Origin: CAVXYG01 sp963766005
GTDB taxonomy: Bacteria > Actinomycetota > Actinomycetes > S36-B12 > GCA-2699445
Length of the DNA: 64,000 nt
Assembly: GCA_963766005.1 (NCBI GenBank)
Contig: CAVXYG010000010.1
Span: 1 to 64,000, forward strand
Direction: 5' to 3'
The notes under the pieces are model-generated. The model worked only from the letters and a program-made list of their open reading frames with translations. It made no database searches and was not told the origin of the DNA. Made by a program: the position numbers and the translations under genes. Of the stretch, positions 1-8,871 are shown piece after piece (position 1 is the first letter of the stretch; each line of letters starts with the position of its first letter).

Positions 1-341
1 CCCGTCGAGCGCCAGCAGGTCGAAGACCGCGTACGTCGCCGGCGCGGAGGCCGCAAGGCGTCGCGCCCGCCGCGGATCCGTCACGCCGATCCGCTCCGCG
101 AGCCGGGCGAAGCACGGCCGCCCGTGGTCGTCGAAGCACACCACCTCGCCGTCGAGCACCGCATCGTGTTCCAGGGCCGCCAGGGCGGCGAACTCGGGGA
201 AGGTCGCGGTGGCGTCGTTGCCGTTGCGGCTGGTCAGCAGGACCCGACCGTTGCCGATCCGGGCCAGGACGCGCATGCCGTCCCATTTCACTTCGAACAC
301 CCACGGGGAGCTCGCGGAAGCGCGCCAGGGGTGGCGAGCAT
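1..341 (-). CDS. ligD: ATP-dependent DNA ligase, LigD ligase domain (partial, frameshifted)
   Basis: Ligase of bacterial non-homologous end joining, which seals breaks bridged by Ku. The reverse strand reads EVKWDGMRVLARIGNGRVLL followed by the reading frame of the adenylation domain (DGEVVCFDDHGRPCFARLAE). The Lys of KWDGMR is the nucleotidyl-transfer residue of motif I. The gene begins at the ATG at 341 (MLATPGALP), typical of stand-alone LigD ligase domains, and runs off the left edge, so most of the protein is missing. The start frame and the motif I frame do not agree: a one-base indel lies near 310-320. The start is 26 bp from the divergent ku start, which fits a shared NHEJ locus. Identity is from the motif and the neighbour; which further domains it carries is not visible. 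Confidence 0.82.
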
Positions 342-367
342 GGGTCTCACAGGACCATCCTGGCCCT

Positions 368-1319
368 ATGCGTGCCATGTGGACCGGTTCTCTGGCCTTC
401 GGGCTGGTCAACGTGCCGGTCAAGATGTACGCGGCAACCGAGGACCACACGGTGCCCGGCTTTTCCACCAGGTGCACCTCGCTGACGGCGGCCGGATCCG
501 CATGAAGCGGGTATGCACGGTCTGCGGCGCCGAGGTCGCCTACCGCGACATCGGCAGGGCCGGGTACGAGGACGCCCGCGGGCCAGCGGATCGTCCTTCG
601 GCGCCTGAGGAGTTCGAGGAGCTGCCGGCCGGGCCGAAGAAGGAGATCGAGGTCCTGGAGTTCGTGCCCAACCAGCAGGTCGACCCGATCCTGTTCGACA
701 AGTCCTACTACCTCGAACCGGATGGCCGGGCGCTGAAGCCCTACGTGCTGCTGCGTCGTAGCCCTGGAGCTCGACGGAGCGAACCGCCGTGGTGAAGATC
801 GCCATCCGGCAGCGCACACAGCTCGGCGCCCTACGGATCCACGACGGGGTCATGGTCCTGCAGACCATGCTGTGGCCCGACGAGGTGCGGGAGCCGGAGT
901 TCGAGTTCCTTTCAGCGAGGACGTCGAGATCCGGCCCCAGGAGTTGCAGATGGCGCAGTCGCTCATCGAGAACCTGAAGACTGGCGACTTCGTGCCGGAG
1001 CACTACGCCGACGAGTACCGCGAGGCGATCCTGCAGCTCATCGACGCCAAACTCGCCGGCGGTGAGGGCATCCCCCTCCACGAGGAGGGCGAGGCAGCCA
1101 GCACCGGCGCGGTCGTGGACCTGATGGCTGCGCTGCAGGCGTTCCGTTGCGCGCACGTCCAAGGCCGGCGGGGACGATGCCGCGGCCGCCCCGCCGACCA
1201 AGCGCGCCGTTGCGAGATCCACCGACCGCAAGCCTGGCAAGCAGCAGGGCAGCGCTCCTGCTCCCCGCAAGCGTGCGGCGAAGAAGACGCCGACGAAACG
1301 GACGGCGAAGAGCGCCTGA
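368..1319 (+). CDS. ku: Ku DNA end-binding protein (frameshifted in this sequence)
   Basis: Homodimeric ring protein that binds double-strand DNA ends and recruits LigD. The start is clear (MRAMWTGSLAFGLVNVPVKM), and the Ku core continues through FHQVHLADGGRIRMKRVC, IEVLEFVPNQQVDPILFDKS, YYLEPDGRALKPYVLL, VVKIAIRQRTQLGALRIHDG and MVLQTMLWPDEVREPEFEF. The C-terminal tail is Lys/Arg-rich (RKRAAKKTPTKRTAKSA), as in actinobacterial Ku proteins where the tail aids DNA binding. These pieces lie in different frames, with breaks near 455, 760, 910 and 1145, so no single ORF encodes the protein. The order and completeness of the pieces argue for a whole gene read through base errors rather than a decayed one. 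It is divergent from ligD. Confidence 0.88.
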
Positions 1320-1348
1320 CGGGGAGGGACTGGGCCGGAGTGGACCGA

Positions 1349-2724
1349 TCAGCAGGCCGGCAGTTTCGGCGCGAGCCAGTCCACGATGCGGTCGATCCCG
1401 ATTCGCTCCTGCGCCATCGTGTCGCGGTCGCGGACCGTCACGGCGTGGTCGTCCAGCGAGTCGAAGTCGACGGTGACGCAGTAGGGCGTGCCGATCTCGT
1501 CCTGGCGCCGGTAGCGACGGCCGATTGCCCCGGCGTCGTCGAACTCGATGTTCCAGCGCTTGCGCAGCTGCGCCGCGAGGTCGCGGGCCTTGGGCGACAA
1601 TCGCTCGTTGCGCGACAGCGGCAGCACCGCGAGCCTCACCGGGGCCAACCGGGCGTCAAGCCGCAGCACCGTCCGCTTGTCCACGCCGCCCTTGGCGTTG
1701 GGCGCTTCGTCCTCAGCGTAGGCATCCAGGAGGAAGGCCAGCACTGCTCGCGTCAGCCCGGCCGCCGGCTCGATGACGTAGGGCACGAACCGCTCGCCGG
1801 CGGCCTGGTCGAAGTACGACAGATCCACCCCGGAGTGCTCGGAGTGGGTCTTCAGGTCGAAGTCGTCCGGTTCGCGATCCCCTCCAGCTCGGCCCAGGTG
1901 GAGCCGCCGAATTGGAAGCGGTATTCGATGTCCACGGTCCGTTTGGAGTAGTGGGACAGCTTCTCCTGCGGATGCTCGTACAACCGCAGGTTGTCTGGAT
2001 CGATGCCGAGATCCACGTACCAGTCCCAGCGCTGCTGCAACCAGTAGTCGTGCCACTCCTCATCGGTGCCGGGGACGACGAAGTACTCCATCTCCATCTG
2101 CTCGAACTCGCGGGTGCGAAAGATGAAGTTGCCCGGCGTGATCTCGTTGCGGAAGCTCTTGCCGGTCTGCCCGATGCCGAACGGCAACTTCATCCGCGCC
2201 GTGCCCTGGACGTTGGCGTAGTTGACGAAGATCCCCTGCGCGGTCTCCGGGCGCAGGTAGTGCACGCTGCCCTCGTCCTGGATCGGACCGATGTGGGTGC
2301 TGAGCAGGCCGTTGAAGTCCCGCGGTTCGGTGAATGCCCCTTGGTCCCGCAATTGGGCACGGCGCCTCCGCAGCCGCCCTCCGGAGCGCGGCCCTTGCGC
2401 TCCTCGAAGGATTCGATCAACTGGTCGGAGCGGAAGCGGCGGTGGCACTGCTTGCACTCGGTCAGCGGATCGACGAACGCGTCCAGATGGCCCGAAGCCG
2501 CCCAGACCTGCGGGGCGAGGATGACCGACGAATCCAGCCCGACAACGTCGTCGCGGCCCCCGCACCACCGCCTGCCACCACTGGCGCCGGACGTTCTCCT
2601 TCAGCTCCACGCCCAACGGACCGTAGTCCCATGCGGACCTCGTGCCGCCGTAGATCTCGCTGGACGGGTAGACGAACCCGCGCCGCTTGCTCAGGTTGAC
2701 GACAGACTCGACGCGATCGCTCAT
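1349..2724 (-). CDS. glyS: glycyl-tRNA synthetase, single-chain type (frameshifted)
   Basis: Class II synthetase charging tRNA-Gly in the cytosol. The start at 2724 gives MSDRVESVVNLSKRRGFVYP, followed by SSEIYGGTRSAWDYGPLGVE, the typical opening of the alpha2-type enzyme. Later pieces are YLRPETAQGIFVNYANVQ (class II motif 2 region), FRNEITPGNFIFRTREFEQM and the anticodon-binding domain to DWLAPKLPAC. The frame breaks at about 2557-2561 (a run of five C on the plus strand, apparently one too many), about 2337-2340 (a run of four C, apparently one too few) and about 1870. With these corrected, the length (about 458 aa) matches the family. An essential gene with homopolymer indels points to sequence error. 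Confidence 0.9.
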
Positions 2725-2808
2725 GATGCTCCACTCCGGCGGGGATGTCTCCGGCATGCCCGGCTCCCGGCGGGCTTCAGCCTAACGGCTCGTGCTGGGT
2801 TTCTCCGG

Positions 2809-3276
2809 TCACACCGCTTCGTCGGCGCCGTGATCTGACCGCTCGGCGCCACCGTGATGCGCCGGCCCGGACCGGATGTCGGCGCCGGGGCCGGCCAGCG
2901 GCCATCCGGCAGCGGGACCGGGAGCCTCGGGTTGGGCGCTGGCGGGCGTGCCGGTCGGCTCGGCGAGCGCGCTCGAGCCGGCCTCGACACCGGCGGGCGT
3001 CGCGTGCAGCAGCACCTCGAACACGCTCGGCTCATCGCCTGCGGAGACCATGACCGGCGCCAGGGCGATCTTGGCCGAGGCGCTGCCGAGGCCGCGCCGC
3101 ATGGATCCCACATCGGCCCAGCGGGTGGCAAACAGCCAAGCCGTGGCGTCGTCGGGGCTGCGCCCGAGCTCGCCGTCGACGAACCCGGGCATCCCCGACA
3201 GGACGGTCAGCGCCTCGTGCACCGCGGCGGCGAATCGTTCCGGGTCCAGGGGTCGATGACGGGTGGCAACGCGCAT
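2809..3276 (-). CDS. antibiotic biosynthesis monooxygenase (ABM) family protein
   Basis: A 155-aa protein whose first ~95 residues look like a ferredoxin-fold ABM domain: MRVATRHRPLDPERFAAAVH, then GMPGFVDGELGRSPDD and an aromatic AWLFATRWADVGSMRRGL block. The remaining ~60 residues are Pro/Ala/Gly-rich and look disordered. I chose the ATG at 3276 because the upstream part of the longer frame (to 3372) has no domain character and overlaps the start region of the plus-strand DUF6703 gene. Small ABM proteins beside glyS are familiar in actinomycetes, but their substrate is unknown. No catalytic residue can be named. It lies 84 bp upstream of glyS on the same strand. Confidence 0.68.
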   Translation of the reverse strand: MRVATRHRPLDPERFAAAVHEALTVLSGMPGFVDGELGRSPDDATAWLFATRWADVGSMRRGLGSASAKIALAPVMVSAGDEPSVFEVLLHATPAGVEAGSSALAEPTGTPASAQPEAPGPAAGWPLAGPGADIRSGPAHHGGAERSDHGADEAV

Positions 3277-3361
3277 GGTCCCCACTGTGGCACGCGTCCG
3301 GCCGGCGCCGTCTTCGGCGATCGCCTCCCGCCGTGCGATCCTGGTGCCACGGAGGGCAGGC

Positions 3362-3760
3362 ATGGCAAACAAGAAGCAACCGCAGCGACTGCATCAGTCG
3401 GGCAACCCGGCGCGCCGCAGCAGCGGCCGCGGGCGCCCGACGGCAGGTCCGACGGCGCCGCCGCAGTCGGCGTTCCGGTCCCGGCTGAACCGGACCTCGG
3501 CACCGGCCCTGCTCTGGATGCACTCGCTGCCGCGCTGGGTGGTTCCGGTCGGCATGGCCGCGCTGCTGGCCAGCGGCCTGTTCCTCGCCGGGTCGCTGAC
3601 CTGGCTCGGCACGCTGCTCCTGGCCATCGTTACTGCGTTCGTCGTGTGGCTGTACGCCCTGTCCTGGCCGGTGCTCGCTCCGGGAGCGCGCCTGGCGCGC
3701 GGCCTGGTGTCGGCTGCGCTCATCGGCCTGACCGTCCTGAAGGCAACCGGTCGGCTCTAG
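3362..3760 (+). CDS. DUF6703-type small membrane protein
   Basis: A 132-aa protein with a basic, Gln/Arg-rich N-terminus of about 60 residues, then two hydrophobic segments: WVVPVGMAALLASGLFLAGS and WLGTLLLAIVTAFVVWLYAL. The block HSLPRWVVPVG followed by ALSWPVLAPGARLARGLV is the pattern I associate with DUF6703, a small actinobacterial membrane family of unknown function. The ATG at 3362 is preferred; the longer ORF begins inside the divergent neighbour. It sits alone between the ABM gene and recO. The family name is from memory and the function is unknown. Confidence 0.65.
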   Translation: MANKKQPQRLHQSGNPARRSSGRGRPTAGPTAPPQSAFRSRLNRTSAPALLWMHSLPRWVVPVGMAALLASGLFLAGSLTWLGTLLLAIVTAFVVWLYALSWPVLAPGARLARGLVSAALIGLTVLKATGRL

Positions 3761-3817
3761 AGCCGCACCTGCGGCAGTGCGCTCCGGTTCCTCGCCGACC
3801 GCGTGCCATGATGAACC

Positions 3818-4571
3818 GTGCCGCTGTATCGAGACGAAGCCGTCGTGCTGCGCTCGCACAAGCTCGCCGAGGCCGACCGCATCGTCAGCTTCCTCACCAA
3901 GGAGCACGGGCGTGTGCGCGCAGTGGTGAAGGGCGTGCGCCGCACATCGAGCAGGTTGGGGCGCGCGCCGAGCCGCTCGGGCACGTCGACGTGCAATTCC
4001 ACACCGGCCGCAACCTCGACACCGTGACGCAAATCGAGACGGTGCCGGCCCACCAGGATCCCGGCTGGCAGGGCACTACCCGAGCTGGACCGCGGGCACG
4101 GCGATGGTGGAAACCGCCGAGCGGCTGACCCCGATGGAGCGCGAACCCGCGCCCAGCAGTTCCTGCTGCTGGTCGCCGGGCTGCGCGCGCTGGAGGCCCG
4201 TGATCGGCCGGCCGGCCTGATCCTGGACTCCTTCTTGCTCCGCAGCCTTGCCATCGCCGATGCGGGCGCCCTCGTTCGCCGACTGCGCACGGTGCGGCGA
4301 GCCCGGTCCGCATGCTGCCTTTTCCACCCCGTCGGCCGGCGGGATGGTGTGCCGAGACTGCCGCCCGACGGGCTCGGCGGCACCTGCGCTCTCGTGCGTG
4401 GAGCTCCTGTCCAGCCTGCTGACCGGGGACTGGGAGGTCGCGCTAGCGTCGTCGGAACGTGACCGCCGCACAGCCGGCGGACTCGTCACGGCCTACTTGA
4501 ACTGGTACCTCGAACGGGGGTTGAAGTCCTTGCCGCTCGTCGACCGCACCCCGGAGTCGGTGACATCGTGA
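3818..4571 (+). CDS. recO: DNA repair protein RecO (frameshifted)
   Basis: RecO loads RecA at gaps together with RecR. A GTG start at 3818 gives MPLYRDEAVVLRSHKLAEAD, then RIVSFLTKEHGRVRAVVKGV, the conserved OB-fold beginning. Further pieces are EPLGHVDVQFHTGRNLDTV, AMVETAERLTPMERE and the zinc motif FADCARCGEPGPHAAFS ... GGMVCRDCRPTG (paired Cys). The end is VTAYLNWYLERGLKSLPL. The frame changes near 3960, 4075, 4140 and 4260-4278. Corrected length is about 250 aa, normal for RecO. Its TGA at 4569-4571 overlaps the GTG start of uppS, the usual recO-uppS coupling. Confidence 0.88.
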
Positions 4572-5347
4572 CCCGGCCGCCGATCCCCCACAGCTCCGGC
4601 GTCCGCCCGCCAGTGCTGCCCGCAGGCGCCGTCCCGCGCCACGTTGCCATCGTGATGGACGGCAATGGCCGCTGGGCCAAGGAGCGCGGACTGCCGCGCA
4701 CAGCCGGCCACGAAGCCGGGGAAAAGGCGCTGTTCGACGTCGTGCATGGCGCGTTGGAGATCGGCGTGCAGTGGCTGTCGGTCTACGCGTTCTCCACCGA
4801 GAACTGGAAGCGTTCCCCGGAGGAGGTCAAGTTCCTCATGGGCTTCAACCGGCAGGTTGCGCGGCAGCGCCGCGACGAGGTGCACGACCTCGGTATCCGA
4901 ATGCGCTGGGCGGGTCGGCGGCCCCGGTTGTGGAAGTCCGTCATGGGCGACGAGATCGAGATCGCCGAAGACCTCACGCGCAACAACACGACGATGAACC
5001 TCGTGCTCTGCATCAACTACGGCGGCCGCGCCGAGATCGCCGACGCGGCGCGCACCATCGCCGAACTCGCCCGCACGGGTCGCATCGACCCGGGGAGCAT
5101 CGATGAGGAGCGGTTCGCCCAGTTCCTCGACGAGCCAGAGATGCCCGACGTGGACCTGTTCCTGCGCAGCAGCGGCGAGCAACGAACCAGCAACTTCCTG
5201 CTGTGGCAGTCGGCCTACGCCGAACTGGTGTTCATCGACACCCTGTGGCCGGACGTCGATCGGCGGCACCTGTGGTGGGCGATCGAGGAATACGCGCGCC
5301 GAGAACGCCGCTACGGTGGCGCCGAGCCGAACCCTCTGCCTACCTGA
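4568..5347 (+). CDS. uppS: isoprenyl transferase (undecaprenyl/decaprenyl diphosphate synthase)
   Basis: Cis-prenyltransferase making the polyprenyl diphosphate carrier for peptidoglycan and other cell-wall glycans. 259 aa. Diagnostic blocks are VAIVMDGNGRWAKERGLPR (the Asp of MDGNGRW is the catalytic Mg2+/diphosphate ligand), WLSVYAFSTENWKR, CINYGGRAEIADAAR and DLFLRSSGEQRTSNFLLWQ followed by AYAELVF. It starts with GTG inside the recO stop (GTGA overlap), so the two are translationally coupled. Chain length of the product (C50 or C55) cannot be told from sequence. Confidence 0.95.
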   Translation: MTRPPIPHSSGVRPPVLPAGAVPRHVAIVMDGNGRWAKERGLPRTAGHEAGEKALFDVVHGALEIGVQWLSVYAFSTENWKRSPEEVKFLMGFNRQVARQRRDEVHDLGIRMRWAGRRPRLWKSVMGDEIEIAEDLTRNNTTMNLVLCINYGGRAEIADAARTIAELARTGRIDPGSIDEERFAQFLDEPEMPDVDLFLRSSGEQRTSNFLLWQSAYAELVFIDTLWPDVDRRHLWWAIEEYARRERRYGGAEPNPLPT

Positions 5348-5814
5348 TCGAACGACTGTGCCGGGACCGGGAGGAGCACCGCCGGACTGGCCGGACGCCG
5401 GCAGAGGAGCGGCACAGCCCGTCCCGGCGGCTGCGAGGCCGGCGACCGACCTCGCAGTCCACGGCACCCCTTCGGCGCTCGGATGAACGCAGTGGAGCGG
5501 CGACAGCGTTGCCGGCGCAGCCGAGGTCGGCCGGGTTGATGTCCCAGCCCGATGCCGGGTCCGATCACACCCGCCCGGCGCCGGGAAGGCGCCAGCGAAA
5601 CGGGTCTCCTTGGTGACCTCCGATGATCGCCGTCACCGAGGTCGGCCACCCCTCGATGTCCGCGAAGCCGGTGTTGGGGACCCGCCCGACCGGGTCCGAC
5701 CCGCGGACTCCCTCCGCACGAGGCACAGCGCGCCCCTGAACCCTGCCGGAGAGGTCGACGTGGCGATCCGGTGGCGGGCGCTCGCGGGTGGCCTGTTCCG
5801 GATCGCTCCGGCCT
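5348..5814. other. intergenic region between convergent uppS and era, no gene assigned
   Basis: 467 bp with no recognisable gene. A hairpin (8-bp stem, CTGCGAGG/CCTCGCAG) lies at 5431-5457. On the minus strand a short frame, GTG at 5726 to stop at 5565 (53 codons), reads GRVPNTGFADIEGWPTSVTA and IIGGHQGDPFRWRLPGAGRV. It looks protein-like in composition, but I match it to no family. Because this part of the sequence carries many frameshifts, a broken small gene cannot be excluded. Confidence 0.5.
5431..5457 (+). terminator. possible terminator after uppS
   Basis: Perfect 8-bp inverted repeat CTGCGAGG/CCTCGCAG with an 11-nt GC-rich loop, about 85 bp past the uppS stop. There is no T-run, so the call rests on position and symmetry only. 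Confidence 0.3.
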
Positions 5815-6730
5815 TCAGAACCCCAGCCGACGCATCTGCTTGGGGTCGCGCTGCCACTCCTTGGCCACCTTGACCCGCAGATCCAGATAGACCTTCGTGC
5901 CGAGCACCCGCTCGATCTGCCGCCGCGCCGTTGCGCCGGTGCGCTTCAGCCGGTCCCCGCCGCGACCGAGGACGATCGGCTTCTGGCTGTCTCGCTCAAC
6001 GAACAAGGAGGCGTAGACCTCGGTCAGCGGCCGATCGGCTGGCCGGTCCTCGCGCACGACGATCTCGTCGACGGTCACCGCGATGGAGTGCGGCAACTCG
6101 TCGCTGACCTCCTCCAGGATCGCCTCCCGGATGAACTCCGCGATCAGGATGAGCTCCGGTTCATCGGTGACCTCGTCCTGCGGATACAGCGGCGGCCCCT
6201 CCGGCAGCAGGCCGATGAGCACTTCGGCGAGCGTGTCCAGATTCTCGCCGTCGGTCGCGGACACCGGCACGACCGCCGTCCAGTCGCGGCCGGAATCCTC
6301 CCGAATTGCCCGACCGCCGCCAGCCGGGCAGCCAGCGCATCGCGCGAGACGCGGTCGGCCTTCGTGACGATCGCCACCACCGGTCCGCGCACGGCATCGC
6401 GCAGCCGGGCGGCGATGAAGCGATCCCCGGACCCGTCGCCTCGTCGGCCGGGAGGACGAATCCCACCGCGTCGACATCGGCCAGCGTGGTCATGACCAGA
6501 TCGTTGAGCCGCTGGCCCAACGGCGTTCGCGGACGGTGGACACCCGGTGTGTCCACCATGACCAGTTGCCCTGACGGTCGGCTGAGCACGCCGCGGATCG
6601 TGTGCCGGGTTGTCTGCGGCTTGGAGGAGGTGATCGCGACCTTCTCGCCGACCATCGCGTTCATCAGCGTGGACTTCCCCGCGTTCGGCCGGCCCACGAA
6701 GCTCACCAGCCCGGATCGGTAGGGACTCAT
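5815..6730 (-). CDS. era: GTPase Era, 30S ribosome assembly (frameshifted)
   Basis: Essential GTPase that binds 16S rRNA near its 3' end during 30S maturation. The G1 motif is SFVGRPNAGKSTLMNAMVGE, switch I TTRHTIRG, G3 MVDTPGVH and G4 AIVTKADRVS. The KH RNA-binding domain fills the C-terminus, ending KVYLDLRVKVAKEWQRDPKQ. Two frame breaks divide it: about 6435, where a run of four G apparently lacks one, and about 6300. Corrected length is about 305 aa, as expected. The ATG at 6730 overlaps the TGA of the upstream gene (ATGA). It is the last gene of the phoH-ybeY-CBS-deaminase-like operon, the standard actinobacterial order. Confidence 0.92.
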
Positions 6731-7107
6731 GGCGCGGTCCAGCGCGCGAGGATCCGGCGATCTGCGGCGCACACCAGGAGCGGTGCGCCGGAGACTGCCA
6801 GATCGCCGAAGACCTCGGCAGCGGATGGCTGGTCGTCCTCCCCACCGCCCACGACGACCGCATCGGCGAGCGCCTCGGCCCCCGCGGCCGCCGCGGTCGC
6901 GACGGCCAGCGCGAGCGCGGACAGTCGCACGTGCGGCAGCGAGACTGCCGCCGCGCTGTAGGTGCGGCCGGTCGTGTCGACGACCGCAGCGCCGGACATC
7001 GATTCCCCGCGGGCTCGGGATGCCCTGGCCAGTGTGAACAGCTTCACCTGCACCTCGGTCAAGCCGTCATCTGCCGCCTGGTGCGCCGTTGCCGTGTCCT
7101 CAGTCAT
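6727..7107 (-). CDS. cytidine deaminase-like protein without zinc ligands
   Basis: 126 aa. Position (between the CBS transporter and era) and the fold-like pattern MSGAAVVDTTGRTYSAAAVS match the 'cytidine deaminase' commonly annotated here in actinobacteria (Rv2365c position in M. tuberculosis). However, the H/C-A-E and P-C-x2-C zinc motifs of true deaminases are absent: the expected site reads LPHVRLSALALAVATAAAAG, and there is no cysteine pair downstream. It is therefore unlikely to deaminate cytidine; a structural or regulatory role in this operon is possible but not shown. The start at 7107 overlaps the 3' end of the CBS gene. Confidence 0.6.
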   Translation of the reverse strand: MTEDTATAHQAADDGLTEVQVKLFTLARASRARGESMSGAAVVDTTGRTYSAAAVSLPHVRLSALALAVATAAAAGAEALADAVVVGGGEDDQPSAAEVFGDLAVSGAPLLVCAADRRILARWTAP

Positions 7108-8410
7108 CCGAGACCTCCCCCTCCTGCTCCGCGGCATCATCCGGCTCCGCCGGCCGGCACAGCACCGTACCGATGCGGTGGCGTCGCCCGGCCGCCGACT
7201 CGGCGGTCAACTGCCAGCCCTGCTCCACGATCCTGGCACCCGGAATCGGCACCTTCCCCAGCCGCCGGGCCAGCAGGCCCGCGACCGTCTCGACGTGCTC
7301 CGCTTCGCCATCCAGGTCGATCCCGGCCAGTTCGGCCAGGTCCTCCACCGGCAGCCGTGCCGAGACGCGCCAACCGCCCCCCGGCTGCGGCTGTACCTCC
7401 GGGCCCAGCGTGTCGTACTCGTCGGCGATCTCGCCGACGATCTCTTCCAGGATGTCCTCGATGGTGACCAGGCCAGCGGTTCCGCCGTACTCGTCCACGA
7501 CGATGGCGATGTGCACCCGGGCGGCCTGCATCTCGCGCAGCAGTGCATCGACCTTCTTCGAGTCCGGGACGAAGTACGCTTCGCGCATGACGGAATCCAC
7601 CGCCTCGGTCGTCTCCGCACGATGATGCTCGAAGACCCGGCGCGTCGCGTCCTTCAGGTAGACCACGCCGAGCACATCGTCGGCGTTGCCACCGATGACC
7701 GGGATGCGGCTGTAGCCGCTGCGCAGGCTGAGGCTCAGCGCTTGTCGTAGCGTTTTCGCCCGCTCGATGAAGACCATGTCCGTACGCGGCACCATGACCT
7801 CGCGCACGATCGTGTCGCCGAAGTCGAACACGGAGTGGATCATCTGGCGCTCGTCGTCCTCGATGAGGTCGGCCGCCTCCGCCTGGTCCACCAGCTCGCG
7901 CAGCTCGGCCTGGCTGGCGAAGGGACCCTCCGGAAACCCCTTGCCCGGGGTCACGGCGTTGCCCAGCAGAATGAGCAGTTTCGTCACGGGCCCCAGCACG
8001 GCCGCCAATCCCCGGATCGGTCCGCTCAGCGCGGCAGCGATCGCGTAGGGATGCTGCTTGCCCAGGGTGCGGCCGGCGACCCCGACAACGACGAACGACA
8101 CCAGGGACACGGCGAGCACGGCGCCGACGACCGCCGGCAGCCGCGGCACCAGGTCCAGCGCGACCACGACGACCAGCGCGCTGGCCAGCACGAGCAGCCC
8201 GCTCTGGCACAGCAGCAGCGTGTTGATGAAGCGCGGACGGTCCGGCAGCAGGGGCGCCAACCGGTCGCTGCGCCGCGCGCCGGCACGGCGCAGCTCCTCG
8301 ATGTGCGGTGCGCTGAGCCGTGAGATCGCCGTCTCCGCGGAGGCCATGACGGCCGCGACCACAAGGGCGAGTACCACGGCGACGAGCAGCCAAGCGTCGA
8401 GGCTGGTCAT
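7100..8410 (-). CDS. hemolysin C/CorC-type membrane protein (DUF21-CBS-CorC)
   Basis: 436-aa integral membrane protein. Residues ~1-150 form a DUF21 (CNNM) domain with several membrane helices (LLVAVVLALVVAAVMASAET; LLVLASALVVVVALDLV). A CBS pair follows (MVPRTDMVFIERAKTLRQAL; AIVVDEYGGTAGLVTIEDIL), then a CorC_HlyC domain ending near VLCRPAEPD. Relatives are linked to Mg2+/Co2+ efflux, with CBS domains sensing nucleotides; substrate here is inferred only. The name hemolysin is historical. The start overlaps the ybeY stop (4 bp), and it is co-transcribed with ybeY and era. Confidence 0.9.
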   Translation of the reverse strand: MTSLDAWLLVAVVLALVVAAVMASAETAISRLSAPHIEELRRAGARRSDRLAPLLPDRPRFINTLLLCQSGLLVLASALVVVVALDLVPRLPAVVGAVLAVSLVSFVVVGVAGRTLGKQHPYAIAAALSGPIRGLAAVLGPVTKLLILLGNAVTPGKGFPEGPFASQAELRELVDQAEAADLIEDDERQMIHSVFDFGDTIVREVMVPRTDMVFIERAKTLRQALSLSLRSGYSRIPVIGGNADDVLGVVYLKDATRRVFEHHRAETTEAVDSVMREAYFVPDSKKVDALLREMQAARVHIAIVVDEYGGTAGLVTIEDILEEIVGEIADEYDTLGPEVQPQPGGGWRVSARLPVEDLAELAGIDLDGEAEHVETVAGLLARRLGKVPIPGARIVEQGWQLTAESAAGRRHRIGTVLCRPAEPDDAAEQEGEVSDD

Positions 8411-8871
8411 CCGGCTTCCTCGCGGCCGTCCTCGTACTGCGCCACCAGCGATTGCTGCAGGGCGAACATCGCGGCCTCGTCATCGGGCTCGACATGGTCG
8501 AATCCGAGCAGGTGGAGGATGCCGTGGGCGAGCAGGATGCGCAGTTCATGGCCGGCGTCGTGTCCTGCGGCATCGGCCTGGCGAGCGGCCACCGCAGGGC
8601 ACAGGACGACATCGCCGAGCATTCCCGTCACCGGGGGCTGCCCGTCCCGACGCGGGCGCAGTTCGTCCATCGGGAACGACATGACATCGGTCGGTCCGGG
8701 CTCGTCGAGATACTCCTCGTGCAGCACAGCGATGGCCTCCGGAGGCACGCAGACCACCGACAGCTCCGCGGTGGCGTCCATCCCCAGGTGCGCCATCACG
8801 TGGCCGGCCAGTCCACGGAGGTCCTCGGCATCGACCGACTCCGCGGTCTCGTTGACGAAGTCGACGGTCAC
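8407..8871 (-). CDS. ybeY: endoribonuclease/rRNA maturation factor YbeY
   Basis: 154-aa metalloprotein needed for 16S rRNA 3'-end processing and 70S quality control. The zinc site H-x3-H-x5-H is visible as HGILHLLGFDH. TDVMSFPMDE and LGDVVLCP are the other conserved blocks. It overlaps phoH by 4 bp upstream and the CBS gene by 4 bp downstream. Length is normal. Confidence 0.95.
   Translation of the reverse strand: MTVDFVNETAESVDAEDLRGLAGHVMAHLGMDATAELSVVCVPPEAIAVLHEEYLDEPGPTDVMSFPMDELRPRRDGQPPVTGMLGDVVLCPAVAARQADAAGHDAGHELRILLAHGILHLLGFDHVEPDDEAAMFALQQSLVAQYEDGREEAG

Noticed and set aside
1349..2724. glyS as a true pseudogene
   Set aside because: All conserved parts are present in order and indels sit in homopolymers; an essential single-copy gene is unlikely to be lost.
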